Positions 37,368 through 46,320 of a DNA stretch of 64,000 nucleotides are shown here, one piece after another. Source of the stretch: Anaerolineales bacterium (GTDB lineage Bacteria; Chloroflexota; Anaerolineae; Aggregatilineales; UBA2796). Position 1 is the stretch's first letter; the number at the start of each line of letters is the position of its first letter. The notes beneath the pieces were generated by a model. The model did no database searches, was not told the DNA's origin, and saw nothing but the letters and a program-made list of their open reading frames with translations. The stretch covers positions 1,364,001-1,428,000 of the forward strand of contig JABTTZ010000001.1 of assembly GCA_015075625.1 (NCBI GenBank), given 5' to 3'. Made by a program: the position numbers and the translations under genes.

Positions 37368-37723
37368 GCTGCTGTCCTTCCCGCCAATACGTCGCTGTCA
37401 CCTAATTTCGCGCATTGTAACACGACTTTAGGGGGGATGCTGTACGATCCCCTGACGATTATTGCCGTACCCTTGTTGGTTGGATTGCAACCATCTTTCT
37501 TACAAGACGGGCGAAGGCACTACATTCTGTTTGAGAAGCACGCCCGTACCCGCGCTATAGCCGATGATCAGTGGGAGTTATACGCAGTTGAACGTGTTTA
37601 CCCCGTATTCATCGAAAGGGGAGGTTTGAGGGGAAAGCTCCCTCAAAAAAAATGGATTCTCCCTTCTCCCACTAGGGGAAGGTGGGCAGGGGGATGAGGG
37701 CAACCGCATAACGTCTAGATCAG
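37368..37723. other. Intergenic region of about 355 bp with an R2 repeat
   Basis: No supported gene. An 86-codon frame at 37437-37697 runs into the repeat and lacks family similarity. The right half contains the R2 repeat at 37630-37725. Confidence 0.5.
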
Positions 37724-37725
37724 TT
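37630..37725 (+). repeat. Dispersed G-rich repeat, type R2
   Basis: Starts GGGGAAAGCTCCCTCAAAAA and ends GGGATGAGGGCAACCGCATA before ACGTCTAG. It is about 85 percent alike by eye to 46048-46142 over 95 bp. Confidence 0.75.
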
Positions 37726-38245
37726 AAGGCAGCATCTCCATGCGCCGTTGAAGATAGGGCATAAAATGCCCCTTATAGGCGGCTTGCAATTCCGGCAAAC
37801 GCCAGTCCTCGCCAGTGACCTTCCCCCGACAGTTTGCCGAGCCGCAGAAACAAGGCATATAGAAATTGGGGTCGCCGTCGCTTGTGCCGTAATCGAAACA
37901 GATTTCTTCCTCCGGCGCAATATCGCGCAGGGCAACAAGGCTGATCTGCCCCCGCAATCCGGCATTGGGGCTGCACGAATGATTCACACAATCAGCAACA
38001 TCATCGATCAGCCCGCTGCATAGGTGAAGGTTTTCTTCGACTTGGATCGAACGGTGGCGGGCAAATTCAGGGATGTGCTGAAGCTGTGCCGTCGTCACAA
38101 TGACACCGCCCCAGGTCAGGATCAATTCACCTGTGGCAAAGGGTTCAAGGGCAATCAGCGACCAGCCAGCCTGTTCGGTAAGCCGTCGTCCGGCTTTGGG
38201 GTTGCTCCATGCAATACGCCTGGGAGCAGCGGAAAGAGGTGTCAT
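37724..38245 (-). CDS. SET-domain protein methyltransferase
   Basis: 173 residues, a compact SET domain with no other domain. The cofactor/substrate signature NHSCSPNAG is at 88-96 and the catalytic EEICFDYG at 113-120. A post-SET-like cysteine cluster (CFCGSANCRG) that could bind zinc follows. SET proteins use S-adenosylmethionine to methylate lysine. In bacteria the targets are mostly unknown and could include ribosomal or nucleoid proteins. No chromatin-like protein gene is adjacent. The gene is flanked by the R2 repeat and a 275-bp non-coding gap. Confidence 0.85.
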   Translation of the reverse strand: MTPLSAAPRRIAWSNPKAGRRLTEQAGWSLIALEPFATGELILTWGGVIVTTAQLQHIPEFARHRSIQVEENLHLCSGLIDDVADCVNHSCSPNAGLRGQISLVALRDIAPEEEICFDYGTSDGDPNFYMPCFCGSANCRGKVTGEDWRLPELQAAYKGHFMPYLQRRMEMLP

Positions 38246-38520
38246 TGGGTTTATATCTAGCCTCGTGGCAAAATCTGTCGTCCGCGTGGTGAAAATCCGT
38301 CCAGTGATCTCCCGCCAGAAACCCCCACCCGCAAGAGGAAAAGGGTAGAGAAAGGGAGTCCCGAAATCGTATCATACATTCCATTTCTGATCCAAATAAT
38401 CGCCTTCCCCACAATGAATCGACTCTCAGAGTTTTCTTATCATCAAATCGCCCTAAGCCGTTTATTGTTACGCTTGTACCGAACATCCCTTCGCCTAACC
38501 CTATAGGTTTCGAGGTTTTT

Positions 38521-40368
38521 ATGAACGTTCGCCGCTTATGGATTCTTGCTTTGACACTGTTGATCGCCCTTTACACCCTCCCCGCCGGAGCGCAAGAGGC
38601 TGGTCTTGCCCTCAGTGGGCGGTTCAGCGTTGGCTATGAGGGCTATGATCGTGTTCCCCTCGTCGTCGGTTTGATCGACGCCGCCCCTTATTTTGGGCAG
38701 ACACCTTTACACCTTCCGGCAAAGGCTGACCAAGCGATTGGCACAACCAGCGGACGCGCCAGCCGGGGCGATTACACGCTGCTTGTCCCCGATGTCCTCC
38801 CCGCCACCCCCTTTGATGTGACGGGAACGGGTGCGCCGTCGGGAATCCGCATCTATGACGTGCGCTTGATGAGCGATATCGGCAAACGTGGGTACATGCT
38901 CGAAAACGAGGACAATATCGCCTCTAGCCTGACCATTAGCATAGATTTCCGCGTCGTTGGTGGAACGCTGATCGTGTTTGCCGAAGACGCCAACCAGCAG
39001 TTTCCTACAGATCGCGGCGGCGATGGCGTGCTGTTCAGCGTTGATGATCCCCGCGTCCCGCTCAGCGTTGGTTGGCAGATGGTCAATTTAGATACCACGC
39101 CGTACACCATCACCCCGCTAAAGCACGACAGTACCCTGAACCTGACAACGACGGCGCTGGCAGAGACGATTGATTACAGCCGCCTGACCTGTCCAGACCT
39201 GATTCCCACCTTTTTGGATCGCCTTGAACAGACCTACCCCTTCACCGCGCTATATGGGCTGGATTGGTCGGCATTGCGGGCGCGGTTGGTGCCTCTTTCT
39301 GCGGCGGCAGCAACCGCCCGTGATTGCGAACAGCTGATCCGCGAGATTGGAAATTTCATTCCCGATGGGCATGTCGGCTGGAGCTTGCCCACCCTTCAGG
39401 GGGAATTTGCTGGCTCGCTCGGGATGGTCTTAACGCCGCTTGATGATGGGCGGGCTGCTGTCTCTGCCCTGCGGGAAAACGGACCCGCCGCCCGCGCCGG
39501 AATGAAAATCGGGACGATCATCATTGCCTGGGACGGCGTGCCGATGGGCGAGGCATTGGCGGCGCTACCCCTGTTCACCAACAATGGCAGCACGCCCCAT
39601 GCCCTAGTGCGTATCAAACTGCGCGATATTACACGGGGGACATTGGGCAGCAAAGCACAGATCACCTTTCAAAATCCCGGGGAGGCATCGCCCGTCACGG
39701 TGACACTCGAGCGGGATCGCCCTGCCGCCCTTGCCGGACGCCCGCCCATTCAGGGAAACCTTCTCCCTTCGGGCGTGGGGTATGTGCGCATCCCCAATTT
39801 TGGTGGGACGGACGAACTCCAAGCCTTTGACAAGAGCATCACGGCGCTGATTGAGAAGAATGTGCCGGGCATCATCATTGATATACGCAGCAATCCGGGC
39901 GGGTTCTCGCAAGTGTCCGATGCAATGGCAAGCCGCTTTTTCGAGACACCCTACATCATTGCTCAACAGTCATCTTTTGATGGGCGAATCGTCTATCAAA
40001 GCCAGATTGAGCCGCGTCTGCCAATTTATAAAGGGAGTGTTGTTTTGTTGGTCGATTGGCAGACCAGCAGCGCCGGGGATATTTTCGCCTACACCTTTCA
40101 ATCCAGCGGGCGCGGAGTGATTGTTGGGCAAACCCCTTCCGGCGGCTTAGCGGGAACGGTCAGCGGCGGGCAGTACCTTTTGCCGAACAACGCCTTCATC
40201 CAAGTTCCCACCGGAAACTTCATTGACGAGGAAGGGAAGATCGTCGTGGAAGGGACGGGCGTTATCCCAGATGTGAAAGTCCCCCTGACGGTAGAAAGTC
40301 TGCTCAGTACAGAGGATGTTGTCTTGGTGGCGGGCGAACGCGCCCTCTTGGAACGGGCAGCCCCCTAA
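38521..40368 (+). CDS. Exported S41-family (C-terminal processing/tricorn-like) serine protease
   Basis: 615 residues with a signal peptide (LWILALTLLIALYTLPAGA). The first 200 residues form an unidentified beta-rich domain. A helical region follows with LIPTFLDRLEQTYPF and GDWETLIREIG-like spacing (EQLIREIGNFIPDGHVGW). A PDZ domain (GPAARAGMKIGTIIIAWDGV, about 310-400) precedes the S41 catalytic domain with GYVRIPNFGG, IIDIRSNPGG and TSSAGD, where Ser517 is the likely nucleophile. The protein should act outside the cytoplasmic membrane on unfolded or tagged proteins. The ATG follows GAGG closely. Confidence 0.87.
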   Translation: MNVRRLWILALTLLIALYTLPAGAQEAGLALSGRFSVGYEGYDRVPLVVGLIDAAPYFGQTPLHLPAKADQAIGTTSGRASRGDYTLLVPDVLPATPFDVTGTGAPSGIRIYDVRLMSDIGKRGYMLENEDNIASSLTISIDFRVVGGTLIVFAEDANQQFPTDRGGDGVLFSVDDPRVPLSVGWQMVNLDTTPYTITPLKHDSTLNLTTTALAETIDYSRLTCPDLIPTFLDRLEQTYPFTALYGLDWSALRARLVPLSAAAATARDCEQLIREIGNFIPDGHVGWSLPTLQGEFAGSLGMVLTPLDDGRAAVSALRENGPAARAGMKIGTIIIAWDGVPMGEALAALPLFTNNGSTPHALVRIKLRDITRGTLGSKAQITFQNPGEASPVTVTLERDRPAALAGRPPIQGNLLPSGVGYVRIPNFGGTDELQAFDKSITALIEKNVPGIIIDIRSNPGGFSQVSDAMASRFFETPYIIAQQSSFDGRIVYQSQIEPRLPIYKGSVVLLVDWQTSSAGDIFAYTFQSSGRGVIVGQTPSGGLAGTVSGGQYLLPNNAFIQVPTGNFIDEEGKIVVEGTGVIPDVKVPLTVESLLSTEDVVLVAGERALLERAAP

Positions 40369-40384
40369 AGGGCTTGCCCGCAGA

Positions 40385-40459
40385 GCGTGGGCGACCATGT
40401 GGGGACGCCCCTACGCGGGCTGGTTCTCATCTCAGCCCGTGCGCTTTAGCGCACGGGCA
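40385..40459 (-). repeat. Composite R3 + R1 dispersed repeat
   Basis: GCGTGGGCGACCATGTGGGG (40385-40404) is an inverted R3 hairpin. It is followed by CCCGTGCGCTTTAGCGCACGGG, an R1-type stem whose bases differ on both arms from other copies while the TTTA loop is kept. Confidence 0.65.
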
Positions 40460-40475
40460 GCAGCAGCCAAGTGGA

Positions 40476-41156
40476 CTACGGCGTAGCCGTCAGGGTTGGC
40501 TTGGGCGTTACAATGGGCGTTGCAGCGCGGTAGGCGGCAAGCGTTTTGAAGCCTTCCCACTTCGATAACGTCGCCGTATCCAGCAGATCGCCAAAGGCGG
40601 CCGGATCAAAGTAAAGGGCGAGGACAATCGGATCGTTTTCATCGAGATCGCTGCTGCCATTGCCGGGCATCACCCACAACACGTTCCCCGTCTTGGGGTA
40701 CACCAGCCCGATCACCGCCTCATCAGAGGAATAATCTTGCTGGACGACGGAAACGTACTCAGGATCGCCATATTTCGCCAAAATCTGCTTGACGGTGACG
40801 TTCGGGGCAATCCGAATCAAGATCGCATCGACCAACCCTGTATTGGCATTCGCCGTCACCTGACAGCACGCCTGCCCATTTGCTTTTGAGCCATCCGCCC
40901 AAGCCGCTTGGGGAGGGTTATCTTGTTTTTGTAGGTCTTTGAAACGGGTTTTATTCGCCTCTACCTTTGCCACCGCATCGGCAAAGGTCGTCTTGCCGGG
41001 GATGATTTCAGCGAAACACGGCGCAGCACACGGATCATCGGAGATCAGGCTGAGATCATCAAGGTAATCGACGGATTTTAGGGGCGGCTGTGAGCCGCAG
41101 CCAGCGAGGATCGTCCCCATGACGATCAACGCAAGAAGGATAGACAAGGTACGCAT
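40476..41156 (-). CDS. Lipoprotein of unknown function
   Basis: 226 residues from the ATG at 41156, which gives an immediate lipoprotein signal (LLALIVMGTILAGC, lipobox LAGC). A longer reading would prepend residues encoded by the terminator hairpin. The mature part has two CC/CxxxC-type cysteine sites (DPCAAPCF and GQACCQV) and ends in a Pro/Thr tail. The opening DDLSLISDDPCAAPCFAEI, followed by PGKT, recalls secreted Chloroflexota proteins without a named domain. No function can be given. Confidence 0.68.
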   Translation of the reverse strand: MRTLSILLALIVMGTILAGCGSQPPLKSVDYLDDLSLISDDPCAAPCFAEIIPGKTTFADAVAKVEANKTRFKDLQKQDNPPQAAWADGSKANGQACCQVTANANTGLVDAILIRIAPNVTVKQILAKYGDPEYVSVVQQDYSSDEAVIGLVYPKTGNVLWVMPGNGSSDLDENDPIVLALYFDPAAFGDLLDTATLSKWEGFKTLAAYRAATPIVTPKPTLTATP

Positions 41157-41176
41157 GAACACTCCAGAACTCATAC

Positions 41177-41209
41177 AAAAAAAGGCGAGGGGGTGGTCTT
41201 CCCCTCGCC
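41177..41209 (-). terminator. Rho-independent terminator of the nuclease gene
   Basis: On the minus strand GGCGAGGGG-AAGACCAC-CCCCTCGCC is followed by seven T residues, 150 bp after the end of the 1417-residue protein gene. Confidence 0.9.
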
Positions 41210-41356
41210 CCACAGGTCGCTACTAGAGTAACACAAATGCGCCGAAACTGTAACGGTGAATTGCCCTGAGAGGACACCGAGCAATTGGATGCGCCCCTTT
41301 CCTCGTACACAGGGAAAGGGGTGGGGGATAGAGGTTCTTCCATTCCCCCTGCGCGC

Positions 41357-44300
41357 CTACCGCCGCCTGCGGAGCATGACCCCTCCCACAAGCGCGAACA
41401 CAAGCCCTAGCCCTAAGACGATCCACCCTCCCCCATTCGTCGGGGTGGGTTCATAGCCCGTTGCCGGAAGGCTGAGCGGCGGTGATCCCGTCCCTCCGGC
41501 GGCGGTGCTGCCGCTGCCCCCACCACCGGGCGGCGGCTCGGAGGGTCCGCCATTCAGTTCAATGCGCAGGATCGAAGGATCATGGTCGCTGACGCGGGGG
41601 CTTGCTCCCAACGCCGCCGCGAAGAATTCTGAATTTACATGGAGCGCCCGATATGCCGCCGCCCAATTCGCCGTCAGGTTTGGGCTGACGACAAACTGAT
41701 CCAGAGCTTGGCTGTTCCCCTCAAAGACATAGCCATAGCGCTCTAGTTCGGGGCGATACAGGTTCATCAGTTGAAGCGGCGGGGTCGTCCCGATCAGCGT
41801 TTGCATCGGTGGGGAATATTGGAAGTCGTTCATATCCCCGCCGAGGATCACATTCGTTTGGTTGTTGCACGCCAGAATTGCGTTTACAAAGTCGCGGATG
41901 ACCGCCACTTGCTGAAGGCGCTGTACCTCGCTGGTGAGCGTCGGTGGTTGGAAGCGCCCCATCAGAGGTTGATCGCCGCCTTTTGAATTCAGGTGGTTGT
42001 TTACAATGATGAATGTCTCGCCGGCAATCTCGAACTGCGCGGCAAGTGGTTTTCGGCTGCTGTTGAACGCGCTGTTTGTTGGGTCAATCCGTCCCGGGTT
42101 CAGCGTTAAGGATGGGGTAGAGGCTGTGCAGGTGATGCTGTTCGCCGTTGTCGCCGTCGCCGCGCCAATGGGCGTGAAGGTGACGCGGCTTGTGCGGTAA
42201 AGATAGCCCACGCGGATGTTTCCGTTCGGCTGTCCGCCGTCCGTGCCGTTTTGCGGGTCGATCTGCACATAGGCGTAATCGGCGGGTCCGCCCACATTGG
42301 CAATCGCTGCGATGAGGTTGGTGAAGGTCAGATCGCCGGCTGTCACACCGCCCCCTGCTGCCCCATTGTTATCCTGCATTTCTTGGAGCAAGATCACATC
42401 GGGCGAGAGCAAGTTGTTCACGATCACCCGCGCCCGATTCTCAAACTCCACCGCAGCGGCGTTGCCGGGGAGGTTTTCCACATTGAAGGTGGCGATCACA
42501 TAGCGATCCCCGCCGCCCGTCAGGTCGTTCACCTGCGGCGTCAGCGTCGATGCTGTTGAGGTATAAGCATCGCGGGCGAGAAGTTCAAAATTGCCAAAGC
42601 TGTAGTCGATCACGCCCCTGATTTGCGGAATGACTGCCCCCACATGGAGCGCTGGCGTGGAGGGTCCGCCGGTGATCCCATCATCGATTTGGATGCGTTC
42701 GGGGTTGAAATCGCCCGGACGGATGGTGATCCCACCCCGCCCGTTGATCCCCGTTGCGTTTGCGGCGTTATCCCCGACAACCCACAGTTCGCCAAAGGTG
42801 TTCGTTGGACCGACAACGATGGCGTTGTTCACCTGAACAAGCATCCCCTCTAGGCTTTCGTAGAAATCCAGCCCCTCGCTCAGGACAAGCGCCGGGCGGG
42901 TTTCCACATCGCCGCTGAAGGTGCTGATTGTCCCCGCTGGAGGGATGCGCCCACCCGTTCCGATCACTGTCGGGCTGACGGTGCAAACGCCCGTGCAATC
43001 CCACGCGGTGATGGCAAGCCGCTGCACGGCATTGTTGTTCACAATCTCGGTGAGCGTCAGGTTATTAGCGTCCCCACCCGGGCGGAACTCGGTGACTGTC
43101 CCGCTGACGAGAATGGTCTCGCCAACCGTTCGCCCCGTCAGCAGGGATGACCCCCCTCCGGTGAAGACAAAGATCGCCTCGGAACTTGCCAACCCATCAT
43201 CCCCGCTCAGATCAGGGTCTTGCAGGTAAAAGCCGTTGCTGCGCAGCGCCGTCACCACGCCAGGGACGTTCTGCACACCCGTCCCCGCCAGCGGCGAGAG
43301 GTGGCGCGTCCCTTGAATGGTGCGCACGCGGTTTGTCCCCGGCGCCGTGCCAATACCCAGTGTGACCCGATCATGACGGAATTTGCGCAGCTGCACCGTC
43401 GTGTAATCCCCAGAGAGCGTCCCCACCCCGTAGAAGTCGGTATCCCCGTTGTCGCTGATCAGATGGACGGTCTGCCCGCCCCAGGTGGCAATCGTCCCTG
43501 TTGGCGCTTCAACCAGCCCCTCTGGATTCTTGTTCGAGAGGTCGCTGGCGATCAGCACAGGCGCATCAGCGGCGATACCCGTCCAGGTGTAGAGCGCAAA
43601 GTTATCCGTCCCATCGGCAGCACCAGCAACAATCAGGCAGCCGCTTGCCTGACACTCGATGCTGCGGATGCCCCGCCCACCGAGGTTCAATTGGATCGGT
43701 GCGCCAAAGATGGCGCTCCCCGCCGTCCCTCCAGCCGCCGTTTGCATCGTTGTAAAGTTCGTGATCGGAACAACCAGCGCCAAATTGCGCGTTCCCACCG
43801 GGACGAGCGGCGCACGAAAACCGATGAAAGCGGCGGTGCTGCTGCCCGGCGTGAGCGACAGCCCCTCAATGTTGAAGCCGTTTGCGCCTTCGGGGATGAC
43901 TCCCACCGCCGCGCTTGCCGTCAGCCCGAAAAAATTTGCCCCCAAGCCATGTCCGCTGCCGCTGTCCCACGCCAAAAGGTCTGTTTTCAGATGGTCATAG
44001 CGGGCGGTGTAGGCAAGGGTAGTCCCTGTGCCGCTCCCACTCATCGCCGCCGTGACGATGCGCGAGCGGTTGGGACGGTTTGCCCCTGTGCTGGAGTTGC
44101 TGTGCGACCCCATGAAGTAAACAGTAGTTCCGTTGATCGTCCCCCCCTCAAAATCGACTTCACGGGGAATACCCCCGCTCAGATCGGTGAGGGCGAGGCT
44201 GGCGGTCAGGTCAAACCCGCTGTACGGAAGACGCGAGACATCCCGATCATAGAGCCGGATCACCTGATCTTCGTCATCGGCAGCGAACATCAGCCCGGCG

Positions 44301-45610
44301 GAGACGGGAACAGCCGCCGACGCCTCCGCCGATCCTGTTGCATAACGATCCGTGAGCGTCGTCACATCGTCTTGGTTCGCCGCGTAGGTGAACGCCCCGA
44401 TACTCGTGTTGTTTAGCGTATCGGTGACGGTCACGGTGATCGTCGCCACACCGCCCGCCGCGCCCGGTCCAACGTTCGGGATTAGGTCAAGCCGATAGGT
44501 TGCCGAGGTGGACGACCCCGACACAAAGATAGTGCTGAGGTTGGCATTGGGGATGATCGCCGTGTTCCCGCTGGTCGCCACGACGCTGGCAATACCATCA
44601 GGATCGCCCACCGTTATCAGAACGCCATCAACTCCGGTGAAGGTTTGTTGAACTGCCAAACTTGCGTTCGCCACCCCAGAGCGCCCATTGGAGGCAAACA
44701 AGACGCCGCTGATCGGGAAGTTTGGTCCCCCCACATGGTCAATCGCCTCGCCTGCATAGCTGGAGGGGTAGACCGACGTTCCCGTTGAGGAAAGCGCTGT
44801 TGCTGGCACAGCTCCTGTCAGCGTCCCTGCCACCCAATCTGCCGCCGTGCTGCCATTGGGGTCTGTTGTTTGCCGCCCCACATAATCAATATCGACGGTC
44901 ACGGTGGTTGCTGTCCCCGTCACCGGAGCGCACGCCGCCCGACAGTAATTATGCAAGCCATAGACACGATCCGTCGCCCCGGCATCCATGATTCCGATGC
45001 TGTCGTAGACCGTCCAGCCCGACCACACCGTCCCCGTCGGAATACCATCATTCGCCGTCCCGCCGTCTGTGCCATCAATATCATTGGCAAGTGTTGGGGC
45101 GGTGCTGGTTTGAATGATGAAGAATGTCACGCTGATGTTTTCAATGTCTGTGCCGGCATCGGAGAGGAAGCCCGTTAGTCCGCCCCACCCTGTTCCCGTC
45201 GCCGGAGTGATCACCGTAGCGCTGCTGTCCACCGTCCAGGGTGAGCCGTTCTGCCGCAAGACGAGAAACCCGTTTGAGCCAGTGGTATAGCCAGCGAGGG
45301 GGATGATCGTCTGGACATCACCCGCATTCCCCCCACTGTCCCCCTCTACCCCGACGAAATAGACCCCCGCCGGAATGGTTGTGTTTGGGGCGCCGCGAAC
45401 TTCAATGTATTCGTTCGGTCCGTCCGTCCCGGGTGGGTTGTACATGACCTCATTCAGGTAAAACGGACCCGGCGCTGCCGCAGCGGGTCTGGGTGGGGTG
45501 GTGAGCAGTGCCATTGAGAAGATGGCGACAATCAGGATAGCAATCAGCGCTAAACGAACAACACTGCGCCAAGCGATCCCCTTAGAAATAGAGCGGGAGA
45601 GACGAAGCAT
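41357..45610 (-). CDS. Cell-wall-anchored multidomain protein: lamin tail, DUF3616-like, OB-fold and endonuclease/phosphatase, with LPATG signal
   Basis: 1417 residues. A signal anchor lies at about 18-40. A lamin-tail domain (FYLNEVMYNPPGTDGPNEYI) spans about 48-160. A DUF3616-like beta-propeller (LMFAADDEDQVIRLYDRD, EGLSLTPGSS) spans about 430-720, and an ExeM/NucH-type OB-like domain 770-960. The metal-dependent endonuclease/exonuclease/phosphatase domain has FNVENLPG (about 1040), VILLQEMQD, NNHLNSKGGDQP, LGGDMNDF (about 1257) and SDHDP (about 1342). The C-terminus is LPATG, a hydrophobic helix and RRRR, a sortase sorting signal. Extracellular DNA degradation at the cell surface is the likely role. 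No sortase gene is in the window. Confidence 0.88.
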   Translation of the reverse strand: MLRLSRSISKGIAWRSVVRLALIAILIVAIFSMALLTTPPRPAAAAPGPFYLNEVMYNPPGTDGPNEYIEVRGAPNTTIPAGVYFVGVEGDSGGNAGDVQTIIPLAGYTTGSNGFLVLRQNGSPWTVDSSATVITPATGTGWGGLTGFLSDAGTDIENISVTFFIIQTSTAPTLANDIDGTDGGTANDGIPTGTVWSGWTVYDSIGIMDAGATDRVYGLHNYCRAACAPVTGTATTVTVDIDYVGRQTTDPNGSTAADWVAGTLTGAVPATALSSTGTSVYPSSYAGEAIDHVGGPNFPISGVLFASNGRSGVANASLAVQQTFTGVDGVLITVGDPDGIASVVATSGNTAIIPNANLSTIFVSGSSTSATYRLDLIPNVGPGAAGGVATITVTVTDTLNNTSIGAFTYAANQDDVTTLTDRYATGSAEASAAVPVSAGLMFAADDEDQVIRLYDRDVSRLPYSGFDLTASLALTDLSGGIPREVDFEGGTINGTTVYFMGSHSNSSTGANRPNRSRIVTAAMSGSGTGTTLAYTARYDHLKTDLLAWDSGSGHGLGANFFGLTASAAVGVIPEGANGFNIEGLSLTPGSSTAAFIGFRAPLVPVGTRNLALVVPITNFTTMQTAAGGTAGSAIFGAPIQLNLGGRGIRSIECQASGCLIVAGAADGTDNFALYTWTGIAADAPVLIASDLSNKNPEGLVEAPTGTIATWGGQTVHLISDNGDTDFYGVGTLSGDYTTVQLRKFRHDRVTLGIGTAPGTNRVRTIQGTRHLSPLAGTGVQNVPGVVTALRSNGFYLQDPDLSGDDGLASSEAIFVFTGGGSSLLTGRTVGETILVSGTVTEFRPGGDANNLTLTEIVNNNAVQRLAITAWDCTGVCTVSPTVIGTGGRIPPAGTISTFSGDVETRPALVLSEGLDFYESLEGMLVQVNNAIVVGPTNTFGELWVVGDNAANATGINGRGGITIRPGDFNPERIQIDDGITGGPSTPALHVGAVIPQIRGVIDYSFGNFELLARDAYTSTASTLTPQVNDLTGGGDRYVIATFNVENLPGNAAAVEFENRARVIVNNLLSPDVILLQEMQDNNGAAGGGVTAGDLTFTNLIAAIANVGGPADYAYVQIDPQNGTDGGQPNGNIRVGYLYRTSRVTFTPIGAATATTANSITCTASTPSLTLNPGRIDPTNSAFNSSRKPLAAQFEIAGETFIIVNNHLNSKGGDQPLMGRFQPPTLTSEVQRLQQVAVIRDFVNAILACNNQTNVILGGDMNDFQYSPPMQTLIGTTPPLQLMNLYRPELERYGYVFEGNSQALDQFVVSPNLTANWAAAYRALHVNSEFFAAALGASPRVSDHDPSILRIELNGGPSEPPPGGGGSGSTAAGGTGSPPLSLPATGYEPTPTNGGGWIVLGLGLVFALVGGVMLRRRR

Positions 45611-45789
45611 AAAATAACCCTTTCGTTGGCTTGGAGAGAGTGCGCCGGAGTAATTCAGTGCGCGTCACGGCGTGGGTGGGATGATGATCTTGGCTGCGAA
45701 GTGTAACACGTGAAAACCCGCCCGACAGCGGAGTTTTCGTTAAGGTTTGAGGGGAGGACGTTTAAGGCACAATAAAACTCACCCACCGC

Positions 45790-45993
45790 TAAGTAAGTAC
45801 AACCACAATGAAAACGCGGGATAACGCATAATCCCGCCGCTAAAAGGCTTGTCCGGGAACGAGTAGTCCGTCAAGCAGATAGAGAACGTATTCTCTATCT
45901 GCCACGCCTCGCCTCTCCGTAGGGGCGATCCCATGTGGTCGCCCGCCGCTAAAACAGCGGGCTGAAAGCAACCACCCCTACGGGGCTTAAAAA
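45790..45993 (+). repeat. R1 repeat split by an insert containing a palindrome and an R3 hairpin
   Basis: The left part CGCGGGATAACGCATAATCC plus CGCCGCTAAA (to about 45845) and the right part GCCGCTAAAACAGCGGGCTG plus CCCCTACGGGGCTTAAAA (45945-45993) correspond to one R1 element. The roughly 100-bp insert holds the palindrome at 45875 and an R3 hairpin (GTAGGGGCGATCCCATGTGG, then TCGCCC), and CCGCTAAA appears at both junctions. Confidence 0.65.
45875..45902. repeat. Perfect 12-bp-stem palindrome
   Basis: GCAGATAGAGAA-CGTA-TTCTCTATCTGC: every base of the arms pairs. It is A/T-rich, unlike the surrounding repeats. Confidence 0.85.
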
Positions 45994-46047
45994 CCCTAAC
46001 TCCGCCCTGTACACAGGGAAAGGCGAGACATTCTGTGGCGAGGGGGT

Positions 46048-46142
46048 GAGGGGGAAGCCCCCTCAAAGATATGATTCCCTCTTCTCCCTGTGGGAGAAGG
46101 GGGGCAGGGGGGATGAGGGCAACGGCATAACGCCTAGCCGCA
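46048..46142 (+). repeat. Dispersed G-rich repeat, type R2
   Basis: Contains CTTCTCCCTGTGGGAGAAGG and GGGGATGAGGGCAACGGCAT before AACGCCTA; a near copy of 37630-37725. Confidence 0.75.
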
Positions 46143-46320
46143 TTGAGCGGACAAAGCGGCGGATAACGCGACACGAATGCTTTTTTGTACCCTATTTTGC
46201 CGCCCCCACTGAAGAACGTTCATCTTTCCCTCTTGCCAAGCTCTTGGAATCATCTGATAAAATGGATCAAAACACGTCCAACCCACCCTACAATGGTAAA
46301 CACAGCAAACTGAGGTGCAT

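Larger units (their letters stand above)
45611..46320. other. Intergenic region of about 700 bp made largely of dispersed repeats
   Basis: Contains a split R1 repeat, a perfect palindrome, an R3 hairpin and an R2 repeat, one after another (45790-46142). No gene is supported; the longest frame translates the repeats. The final 60 bp before typA contain GATAAAAT, which might serve as a -10 box. Confidence 0.7.

Noticed and set aside
37437-37697. An 86-codon plus-strand frame
   Set aside because: It runs into the R2 repeat, has no clear ribosome site and no family similarity.
43220-44416. A 398-codon frame antisense to the large nuclease gene
   Set aside because: It is opposite a well-supported multidomain gene, is rich in Arg/Pro/His without domains, and reflects GC-rich codon usage.
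45779-46174. A 131-codon minus-strand frame
   Set aside because: It is a translation of R1, R3 and R2 repeats; a similar peptide (PRRGGCFQPA) appears from the repeat at 3400.
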